Origin: JAHFUI01 sp039931615
GTDB lineage: Bacteria; Acidobacteriota; Vicinamibacteria; Vicinamibacterales; CAVVIG01
DNA length: 64,000 bases
NCBI GenBank assembly: GCA_039931615.1
Contig: JBDTRR010000026.1
Location: 8,430 to 72,429 of the forward strand
Reading direction: 5' to 3'
A program made the position numbers and the translations under genes. The notes under the pieces were generated by a model that saw only the letters and a program-made list of their open reading frames with translations, was not told the DNA's origin and searched no databases. This document shows positions 53,990 to 61,069 of this stretch, in pieces (position 1 is the stretch's first letter; the number at the start of each line of letters is the position of its first letter).

Positions 53990-54058
53990 TGGCCACAACA
54001 ACACGGAGCCCCGGAGAACCTCCGGCCTATCTCATGTCCTCGTGTGTTCGTGGTGGGG
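53990..54058. repeat. Inverted G/T-rich repeat with central hairpin
   Basis: GGCCACAACAACACGGAG (from 53990) is roughly inverted relative to CTCGTGTGTTCGTGGTGG (54036-54053). Between them is CCGGAG-AAC-CTCCGG at about 54008-54022. It lies at the end of the Gfo/Idh gene, just before ubiD, and may act as a weak terminator. Confidence 0.45.
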
Positions 54059-55016
54059 TTTCCCCAGGCCGCATCTCAATGGCCATTCTATCGGTTATGC
54101 GCTGCGCCAGGGCCAGCGCCCGCCGGCCGTCGTCGCCGGTCACCGCGGGCGCGCGCCGGTCGCGCACCGCGGCGACGAAATCGATCAGTTCTCGTCTGAG
54201 CGGCTCCTCGTTGACGACGTCGACCTCGCCGCCCTGAATCGACGGCATCGCGCCGCTGGTCTTGACCAGCCGCCAGAGCTCGACCTTCTGCGCGGCGTAG
54301 TCGATCGAGAGGTAGGTCGACGGCTGAAAAAACCTGATCTTCCGGACGCGCTCGCGGCTGATCCGGCTCGCCGTCAGATTGGCGATGCAGCCGTTGGCGA
54401 AGCGGAGGCGGGCGTTGGCGATATCGACCCGCCCGGTCAAGACCGGCACGCCGACCGCCTCAATCGACTCGACCTCGGCCTCGACCAGCGACAGCACGAC
54501 GTCGAGATCGTGAATCATCAAATCGAAGACGACATCGATATCCAGGCTCCGTTCGGGAAACGTGCCGAGACGGTGGACCTCGATGAACCGCGGATCGGCG
54601 AGCAGCGGGCGCGCGGCGGCAACCGCGGGATTGAACCGCTCGGTGTGACCGACGGCGAGGACGGCGCCGGCAGCGCGCGCGGCAGCGATCATCGCGTCAG
54701 CTTCGGCCAGCGACCGCGCCATCGGCTTCTCGACCAGGACGGCGATGCCCGCCGACAGGAACGGCATGGCGATGTCGTGGTGGAGTTCGGTCGGCACGGC
54801 GATGCTGACCGCGTCGACCTGGCCGATCACCTCGCGATAGTCGGCGACGGAGCGGGTCCCGTGCGCCGCGGCGATCTCTTCAGCCCTGGTCGGGTTGGTA
54901 TCGACGACCGCGACCAGTTCGGCGCCCGGCAGCGTCGACAGGATCCGCGCGTGATGGCGGCCGAGATACCCGACGCCGATGACGGCCACGCGCAGGCTCA
55001 CGATGTCCTTGGGCAT
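54027..55016 (-). CDS. Gfo/Idh/MocA oxidoreductase next to lpxI-lpxA
   Basis: 329 aa. The NAD-binding domain has RVAVIGVGYLGRHHARIL, AVVDTNPTRAEEIA and VLVEKPMARSLAEADAMI. The C-terminal domain begins VGHTERFNPAV and contains FDLMIHDLDVVLSLV. Downstream of fabZ-lpxA and lpxI it could be a GnnA-like UDP-GlcNAc 3-dehydrogenase that prepares UDP-GlcNAc3N for amide-linked lipid A. No GnnB-type aminotransferase is seen in the window, so this remains open. ATG 55016 has AAGGA from a repeat 6 nt before it. Confidence 0.8.
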   Translation of the reverse strand: MPKDIVSLRVAVIGVGYLGRHHARILSTLPGAELVAVVDTNPTRAEEIAAAHGTRSVADYREVIGQVDAVSIAVPTELHHDIAMPFLSAGIAVLVEKPMARSLAEADAMIAAARAAGAVLAVGHTERFNPAVAAARPLLADPRFIEVHRLGTFPERSLDIDVVFDLMIHDLDVVLSLVEAEVESIEAVGVPVLTGRVDIANARLRFANGCIANLTASRISRERVRKIRFFQPSTYLSIDYAAQKVELWRLVKTSGAMPSIQGGEVDVVNEEPLRRELIDFVAAVRDRRAPAVTGDDGRRALALAQRITDRMAIEMRPGETPPRTHEDMR

Positions 55017-55100
55017 TCGTCCTTGATTCTTGGGCCGAGACTGGAACGGCCGCCGGCAGGACCACGGACCGTGGACGGACCAGGAACGAAGGACCAAAGC
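55017..55100 (-). repeat. Solo GGTCCTT-type repeat cluster
   Basis: Degenerate AAGGACC/GGTCCTT units between the Gfo/Idh gene and lpxI, read on the plus strand as GAAGGACCAAAGCC and TAAGGACCAA. No four-helix-bundle fragment is visible here. Confidence 0.6.
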
Positions 55101-55925
55101 CTAAGGACCAACACGCCGCCCCACAATTGCTATCCCAGCCTCATCGGCGGCACTAATGATCGCCTCGCCGTCGATCATCAGGGTCTTCCCGGCATCGACG
55201 GACAGCACGGTGGCGCCGGCTGCCTGCATCGCCGCGATTGTCGACACCCCGACCACCGGCACGTCGAACCGCATGTCCTGATCAGGCTTGGCCACCTTGA
55301 CGATGATCACGCCGGGCCCGGCCAGCCTTCCCGCCCGCGCGATGACCTCGTCGGTGCCCTCCATCGCTTCCACGGCAACGACCGCGGTGGACTTCACCGC
55401 GATGGTCTGTCCGACGTCCAGCCCGGCAATCGCGTCGGCAATCCCGTAGCCGAACTCGACGTCCACGCGCTCGTCGTCGCGCGGCCCCCGGGCGGTCAGG
55501 CGGCCGGCACCCGCCAGGAGCGGCGCCAGAAAAGCCGTCGAGTCCAGCAGATCGATGCCGTGGTCGCGCAGCACGTCGGCGATGCCGGCGATCAGCGCGT
55601 CGGTGTTGCGTCCCTTGAGACGCATCAGCACGCCGAGCAGCGTCATGTCGGGCACGATGTCGGCAAACAGCTTGGTGTGCTTGACCTGCCCGGCCATCAC
55701 TGCCTGCGTGACGCCGGCCCCCTTGAGCAGCCGGACACACTTGCCGAGCTGACCGAGCGATACCCAGTGCGTCACCGCAGCCGGCGGCCGGGCGGCCAGG
55801 TCGGCCAGGGCGGGGGACGCTTCCTCCTTGATCGCGATCAGGGTCACGTCGTGCCCGGCGCCGCGCGCCGCATCGAGGACGAGAAAGGGGAACCGGCCGT
55901 TACCGGCGATGAGGCCGAGACGCAT
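55101..55925 (-). CDS. lpxI: UDP-2,3-diacylglucosamine diphosphatase LpxI
   Basis: 274 aa. LpxI hydrolyses UDP-2,3-diacylglucosamine to lipid X. It has LGLIAGNGRFPFLVLDAARG, AVMAGQVKHTKLFADI, GIDLLDSTAFLAPLLA, VAVEAMEGTDEVIARAG, KVAKPDQDMRFDVPVVGV and the final EADEAGIAIVG-like DEAGIAIVGRRVG. It lies 90 nt downstream of fabZ-lpxA on the same strand. Confidence 0.94.
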   Translation of the reverse strand: MRLGLIAGNGRFPFLVLDAARGAGHDVTLIAIKEEASPALADLAARPPAAVTHWVSLGQLGKCVRLLKGAGVTQAVMAGQVKHTKLFADIVPDMTLLGVLMRLKGRNTDALIAGIADVLRDHGIDLLDSTAFLAPLLAGAGRLTARGPRDDERVDVEFGYGIADAIAGLDVGQTIAVKSTAVVAVEAMEGTDEVIARAGRLAGPGVIIVKVAKPDQDMRFDVPVVGVSTIAAMQAAGATVLSVDAGKTLMIDGEAIISAADEAGIAIVGRRVGP

Positions 55926-56015
55926 GGCTGACTTACGGGATGGCCACAGGATGATGGCGATGGTCGACCTGCTGGCGGATGGTGACCGGTTCAGCCAGCA
56001 GCCGGGCCACGCCTC

Positions 56016-57272
56016 TCACTCGTCCGCGAAGATTTCTTCCGCCCGGCGGGTCGCCCGCCGCAGGATGACGCCGCGCTTGGACGTCCGGATGAATTCGATC
56101 AGGTAGTGCACCTCGGCACAGGCGAGCGAACGATCACGCTGGATCTGCAGGAGCGCGCGGGTCGTGTTCATTTTCGACTGGAGGAGGTAGCGGAACGACC
56201 GTTTCAGCTTCTCGACGACGTCAGGCGAGAAGCCGCGGCGATTGAGGCCGGTGGTGTTGATGCCGAAAATGCGCGCCGGCCGGCTGCCGACGGTCTTGGC
56301 GTACGGCAGCGCGTCCTTGGTGATGACCGAGTAGCCGCCAATGAAGCCGTGCTGGCCGACCCGGCAGAACTGATGGACCGCGGAGCCGGCGCTGACGTTG
56401 GCGAAATCCTCGACCGTCACGTGGCCGCCGAGCGTCGCATGCGGACCGAAGATGACGTCGTTGGCGACACGGCAGTCGTGCGCGACGTGGACGTAGGCCA
56501 TGAAGACGTTACGGTCGCCGATCGAGGTCACGCCGCCGCCGCCGCGCGTGCCACGGTTGATCGTGACGAACTCGCGGAAGATGTTGCGGCGGCCGATGAC
56601 CAGGCGCGTCTCCTCGCCGCGGAACTTCAGATCCTGGGGGATCAGGCCGATTGAAGCGAACGGGTAGATCTCGGTGTCGTCGCCAATCTCGGTCCAGCCA
56701 TCGATGACTGCCGACGATCCGATGCGGCAGTTGGCGCCGATCCGGACGTTGGCGCCGATCGTCGCGTAGGGGCCGATGCTCGTCCCCTCGCCAATCTGCG
56801 CCCGGGAGTGGACAATCGCGGTCGGATGGATCTCGGTCTTGTCGGGCACGACGCCGAGGACCAGTTCCGCTTCCGCGACCAGCTGGTCGCCGACGAAGGC
56901 GGCTGCCCCGACGCGGGCCAACGCCTGGCGCCGCGGCCCGACGGAAATCTCGAGCCGGAGCCGGTCGCCCGGCACCACCTGCCGGCGAAACTTGGCGTTG
57001 TTGACGCCGCGCAGGTAGACGCGCGCGTTGGGCGGCGCGTCCTCGCGCTGCAGTAGGAGGATCGCCGCGGCCTGCGACAGCGATTCCAGCATCAGCACCG
57101 CCGGCATCAGCGGCGCGCCAGGGAAATGGCCCTGGAAGAACTGTTCGTTGACCGTGACGTTCTTGACGGCGACGAGACGCTGCCCTGCCTCATGCTCGGT
57201 GACGCGGTCCACCAGCATGGACGGAAAGCGGTAGCACAACCGGTCGAGCGAAACGGGAATCTCGATCGTCAC
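56016..57272 (-). CDS. FabZ-LpxA fusion protein
   Basis: 418 aa. Residues 1-142 form a FabZ hotdog domain with the catalytic HFPGAPLMPAVLMLESLSQA (His49, Glu63), which dehydrates 3-hydroxyacyl-ACP. Residues about 146-418 form LpxA, with left-handed-helix hexapeptides (IHPTAIVHSRAQIGEG) and MAYVHVAHDCRVAND. His265 corresponds to the E. coli LpxA catalytic His125, and ADALPYAK-like KDALPYAKTVGSRPA follows. LpxA transfers the 3-hydroxyacyl chain to UDP-GlcNAc. No stop or start lies at the junction (LVLGVVPDKTEIHP), so this is one polypeptide. GTG 57272 was chosen. Confidence 0.9.
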   Translation of the reverse strand: MTIEIPVSLDRLCYRFPSMLVDRVTEHEAGQRLVAVKNVTVNEQFFQGHFPGAPLMPAVLMLESLSQAAAILLLQREDAPPNARVYLRGVNNAKFRRQVVPGDRLRLEISVGPRRQALARVGAAAFVGDQLVAEAELVLGVVPDKTEIHPTAIVHSRAQIGEGTSIGPYATIGANVRIGANCRIGSSAVIDGWTEIGDDTEIYPFASIGLIPQDLKFRGEETRLVIGRRNIFREFVTINRGTRGGGGVTSIGDRNVFMAYVHVAHDCRVANDVIFGPHATLGGHVTVEDFANVSAGSAVHQFCRVGQHGFIGGYSVITKDALPYAKTVGSRPARIFGINTTGLNRRGFSPDVVEKLKRSFRYLLQSKMNTTRALLQIQRDRSLACAEVHYLIEFIRTSKRGVILRRATRRAEEIFADE

Positions 57273-57383
57273 GAAGGGAATGACAGACTGCTGATTGCCG
57301 ATGAACGCGTCACCGGCAGTCCCAGGCCGCAGGCAACCCAATCAACAACGAAGCCCGACAACGGGAATACGCCGTCACGGTCA

Positions 57384-58124
57384 CTACGGCTTGACCGGCA
57401 CCGGTGCCGGGGGCGTCGCGGGCCGTGGCGCCGCGGCCGCCGGCGGAGTGGCCGGCTTGGCCGTCGAGGCCGCTGGCTTCGGCGCCATGCCGTCCAATTT
57501 CTTGACGACGTCTGTGGTGAGATCGAGCCCCGGATCGGCCAACACGATGCCGGCGTCGGCGCGGCTGAGCAGCATGTGCAAGCCCTTCTCCGTGAACACC
57601 TGCTGCACGACCGGCATGATCTTCTTCTGGAATTCGAGCTGGAGCTCCTGCTGGAGCTCCGTGATCTCGGCCTGCGCGTCCTGCTGGAAGCGCTCGCCTT
57701 CGCGCGTCTGCCGCTCGATGTCCTTTTCGAGCTGGGCGCGCGCGGCATCGCTCATCACGGCGCCGCTCTGCGACAGCTTCTGCTGGTTCAGCTGCAGCTG
57801 CTTGGCCTTCTCGGCGCCTTCGGCCTGCTTTTTCGTGACCAGCCCGTTGATCTTCGCCGAGAAGCTCTGACCATCGATCGATTCCTGCGCCACACGCTGG
57901 AAGTCGATGTACGCGATCTTTGCCCCGGCCGGAAATACCGCCGGCGGACCGGGAGCCGCTGCCGGCTGCGCCGGCGCCGCGGCCGCAGGTGCCGGCACAG
58001 CGGGCTGTGCGGGACGCGGCGCAGGCGGTGGCGCAACGGGCGCCGGCGCCGCGGGCGCTTGAGCGAAGGCCGAGCCCGCGCTCAGCACGAGGGACACGAA
58101 CGCGGCGGTGGCGAAACGTCTCAT
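57384..58124 (-). CDS. OmpH/Skp-like periplasmic chaperone
   Basis: 246 aa. The signal peptide MRRFATAAFVSLVLSAGSAFAQ is followed by a Pro/Ala-rich linker, then the OmpH domain starting KIAYIDFQRVAQES (about residue 77). It continues as a long coiled coil (EKDIERQTREGERFQQDAQAE) and ends GIVLADPGLDLTTDVVKKLD. Skp-type proteins hold unfolded outer-membrane proteins for BamA, whose gene is just upstream. AAAGGA lies 9 nt before ATG 58124, which favours it over ATG 58142. The Pro/Ala extensions at both ends are unusual. Confidence 0.88.
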   Translation of the reverse strand: MRRFATAAFVSLVLSAGSAFAQAPAAPAPVAPPPAPRPAQPAVPAPAAAAPAQPAAAPGPPAVFPAGAKIAYIDFQRVAQESIDGQSFSAKINGLVTKKQAEGAEKAKQLQLNQQKLSQSGAVMSDAARAQLEKDIERQTREGERFQQDAQAEITELQQELQLEFQKKIMPVVQQVFTEKGLHMLLSRADAGIVLADPGLDLTTDVVKKLDGMAPKPAASTAKPATPPAAAAPRPATPPAPVPVKP

Positions 58125-58157
58125 TACGCGAAATCCTTTCATCAGTAGGCAATCGGG

Positions 58158-58192
58158 GGGCCTGCCGCGGGCACGGGACGGGCAGCAGGCCC
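58158..58192. terminator. Hairpin between bamA and ompH
   Basis: GGGCCTGC at 58158-58165 pairs with GCAGGCCC at 58185-58192. It lies in the 79-nt gap after bamA. A TTTT run follows only on the plus-strand side, so it is more likely a processing or attenuation structure than a classical terminator. Confidence 0.4.
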
Positions 58193-58203
58193 AGAATTTT
58201 ACA

Positions 58204-60918
58204 CTAGAACGTCGATCCGACCGCAAACCGGAACTGGAACGACTTCTGGGGTTGGAGCTGGTTGTCCAGCACGTTGTCGCGCTGCGGATTGTAGGCAAAG
58301 ATCAGCCGGAACGGCACGTTCAGCACCGGCATGAAGAAGCGGATTTCGGCGCCGGTCGAGGTCTTGAAGTCCCGGAAATTGAAGCGCCTCCCCGGCAGCA
58401 CCGTCGTGCCGTAGAACGCCCCGGCCGGGGTGAACGCCGCCGGTCCCACCGTCTCGGGTCCCGGCTGCACCTGCCCGGCATCGTAGAACAGCACCAGACG
58501 GACCGGCCCGGCGATGTTGATGAGCTCCTCGATGTTGAACAGCACGCTCTTGTTGCCGCCCAGCACCAGACCCGTCTGCGGATCCTGCGGGCCGACGGTC
58601 CGGATGTCGAAGCCGCGGATGCTGTATTCACCGCCGAGGAACAGCTTTTCGAAAATCGGCAGCTCCTTCGACCCGCTGAACGTGTGGATGTACTCCAGCT
58701 GTCCGCGCAGGCCCAGCGACATGCGGTTGTTCTGCTTGAGGTACCAGACGCCCTCGAGCATCGGCTTGTAGAAGTTCGTATTGCCGCCCAGGCCAGCCAG
58801 GTCGATCGACAGCGAATAGCGGCGCCCGGTGGTCGGCGTGATCGGGTTGTCGACCGTGTTGTGCACCAGGCTCGGCACCACCTTGCTGATGACCCGTTCC
58901 CCGCCCTGGCCGATCAACAGTGAATCGCGGAGATAGGGATTGCGCGCCAGCACCAGGGGGTCGGTGTAGACGTCGCTGATTTCGGTGACGCGGACCTGTT
59001 CGTAGCTGTAGTTCGTGAACAGGCGGGTGAAGCCGGCCAGCGGAAATCCGAAGCTGAGCACGCCCCCCTTGGACTGCTGGGTGAACTGGCCGATGTAACG
59101 GATGTCGCGCCGGAACAGATCGAACCCACCGGTGATGTTACGGTCGAACAGGAACGGCTCGGTGAACGCGAGCTGGTAGTTCTGCGCCCGCGATCCGGAC
59201 TGCGCCGACAACGTCAGGCTTTCGCCGCGGCCGAGGAAGTTCGAGGTCGAGAACGACATCTGCCCGAAGAACCCCTCGAACTCCGAGACGCCGGCGCCGA
59301 AGGTGAGCTGGTTGCGATTCTGTTCCTCGAGCTTGAGCTTGATGTCGACCTTGTTTTCCTGGCCCGGCGTTTTCTGGACGTCGACGTCCTTGCCGCCCTC
59401 GAGCGGCTTGAAATAGCCGAGCTGATTCAACCGCTTGATGCTGTACTTCAACGCTTCGGTGTTGAAGACCCCCTCCTCGAACAGACGCACTTCCCGCCGG
59501 ATCACGTTGTCCCGCGTCGTCGTATTCCCGGTGAAGGTGAGGCGGTTGATGAAGAACTGCTTGCCTTCGACCAGCTTCATCGTGACGTCGACGATCGGCG
59601 GTCCGGCGGGCGCCGGGACTTCGACCTTGAGCGCCGCCGGCGTCTGCGGTTCGGCTGGATCCGGGAGGTCGCGGAACTTGTAATCGGGGTAGCCGGTGAA
59701 CTCGAAGTAACCGCCCGCGCCGTAGACCTCGCGCGTTTTCTCGAGCCCCTTGCGGATCGCCTTCTCGCTGTAGAACTGCCCCTGATCGACCTTGAAGAAC
59801 GGGCGCAGGTCGTCGCTCTTCACGACCGTGTTGCCGTCGAAGCCGAAGTCGCCGACCCGGTAGCGGTTGCCTTCGGTGATCGGGATGCGCAGATCCACCA
59901 GCCGGGTCTTCTTGTCGTCGGAATCGCTGACCACCTTCAATTCCGGCGCGCCGACGCGGGCGGTGATATAGCCCTGATCGCGGTAGTACTCGACCACCTT
60001 GTCGGCGTCTTCGTCGAACTTGGCCTCCTGATACGTGCTGCGGCCGGCGAACAACCGGGCCCAGATGATCCGCTGCTTGTTGTTCTTCATCTGCTTGCGC
60101 AGCTTGCTGTCGGTGATCGCCTGATTGCCGATGAACTCGATCGCGTTGAGCTTGATCTTCGGCCCCTCGTCGATCCGGTAGGTCAGGTGCACGAGCTTGG
60201 GACCGCCGGCGATTTCCTTGATTTCAGGCGTGACTTCCGCGTTCTGGAAGCCCTTCTCCTTCATCATGTCCTGCACGACGCCGCCCACCTTCTTGACCAG
60301 CCCGGCGTCGAGGAACGTGTCGAGCCGGATCTGCAGATCGAGTTCCTTCAGCTTCTCGTCGACCTTGGTGGTATCGATCTGCTTCGAGCCGGTGAAGTCG
60401 GGACCAATCTTGACGCGCTGCCGCTCTTCCATGTTGTAGGTGATCAGCTTGCCGATGACCCCATTGGAGAACGTGTAGTCGCTGACGTCGACCCACAGGT
60501 TGTCGAGAAAATTTGTGTTCCAGAGCCGGTAGAAGTCGTCGTGGATGGTCTTTTCGATCGTCTCATCGTAGGGAACCCACTTCCCCTGCGACGGCGCGCT
60601 GGCGCTGGACTTGAGCTGGATGTAATACAGGTAGGTTTCCGGCTCGATCACCGTCTGGTTGCCCTGAGCTTCCCAGCACGGAAAGATCAGGAAGACGACC
60701 GGGCCCGATCCGGCCGGCGGGACCGTCGCAGGCGCGGGAATCGGCGATCCGCACACAGTGGCCGGGTTGGCGGCCGGGTTGGCGGTCGGACTCGCGACCG
60801 GACTGACCGTGGTCGCGGCCGGGGCCTGGGCAGGCGCGGGCGGCGGCTCCTGCGCGGACAGCAACTGCGCCGAGACCAGGACCGCCAGACTGGCCAACAC
60901 CCGAGAACACTTGCGCAT
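58204..60918 (-). CDS. bamA: Outer membrane protein assembly factor BamA
   Basis: 904 aa. After a signal peptide (ends LLSAQ) and a Pro/Ala/Thr linker come five POTRA domains (about 130-500). The 16-strand Omp85 barrel has FGAGVSEFEGFFGQMSFSTSNFLGRGESL, EPFLFDRNITGGFDLFRRD, GGEYSIRGFDIRTVGP (VRGF-like lock) and a C-terminal Phe (FAVGSTF). It inserts outer-membrane proteins with OmpH help. The unusual segment before POTRA1 has ATVCGSPIPAPATVPPAG and FLIFPCWEAQG, two cysteines about 30 residues apart. Confidence 0.95.
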   Translation of the reverse strand: MRKCSRVLASLAVLVSAQLLSAQEPPPAPAQAPAATTVSPVASPTANPAANPATVCGSPIPAPATVPPAGSGPVVFLIFPCWEAQGNQTVIEPETYLYYIQLKSSASAPSQGKWVPYDETIEKTIHDDFYRLWNTNFLDNLWVDVSDYTFSNGVIGKLITYNMEERQRVKIGPDFTGSKQIDTTKVDEKLKELDLQIRLDTFLDAGLVKKVGGVVQDMMKEKGFQNAEVTPEIKEIAGGPKLVHLTYRIDEGPKIKLNAIEFIGNQAITDSKLRKQMKNNKQRIIWARLFAGRSTYQEAKFDEDADKVVEYYRDQGYITARVGAPELKVVSDSDDKKTRLVDLRIPITEGNRYRVGDFGFDGNTVVKSDDLRPFFKVDQGQFYSEKAIRKGLEKTREVYGAGGYFEFTGYPDYKFRDLPDPAEPQTPAALKVEVPAPAGPPIVDVTMKLVEGKQFFINRLTFTGNTTTRDNVIRREVRLFEEGVFNTEALKYSIKRLNQLGYFKPLEGGKDVDVQKTPGQENKVDIKLKLEEQNRNQLTFGAGVSEFEGFFGQMSFSTSNFLGRGESLTLSAQSGSRAQNYQLAFTEPFLFDRNITGGFDLFRRDIRYIGQFTQQSKGGVLSFGFPLAGFTRLFTNYSYEQVRVTEISDVYTDPLVLARNPYLRDSLLIGQGGERVISKVVPSLVHNTVDNPITPTTGRRYSLSIDLAGLGGNTNFYKPMLEGVWYLKQNNRMSLGLRGQLEYIHTFSGSKELPIFEKLFLGGEYSIRGFDIRTVGPQDPQTGLVLGGNKSVLFNIEELINIAGPVRLVLFYDAGQVQPGPETVGPAAFTPAGAFYGTTVLPGRRFNFRDFKTSTGAEIRFFMPVLNVPFRLIFAYNPQRDNVLDNQLQPQKSFQFRFAVGSTF

Positions 60919-60945
60919 TTAGGAAACTCTCAAAACTGGAGACCC

Positions 60946-61011
60946 CGTGACCCGAAATTGTACTGGAAGTTAGACGCGACGTCCCAGGCTTCGGCCGGGA
61001 CACGGGTCACG
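60946..61011. terminator. Nested hairpin between clpC and bamA
   Basis: CGTGACCCG (60946-60954) pairs with CGGGTCACG (61003-61011). Inside it GTCCCAGGC-TTCG-GCCGGGAC (60981-61001) forms a second stem with one bulged base and a TTCG loop on the plus strand. It may end clpC transcription or fold in the bamA leader. No poly-U tract is obvious. Confidence 0.5.
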
Positions 61012-61069
61012 CGTCGAGCCAGAAGCGCCGAACGGTGCCGACATCCCGCCGACCCGGCGCTTCGGCCGA

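Noticed and set aside
54042..55931. 629-aa plus-strand open frame opposite the Gfo/Idh and lpxI genes
   Set aside because: It is the antisense of two clear enzymes and crosses their intergenic repeat.
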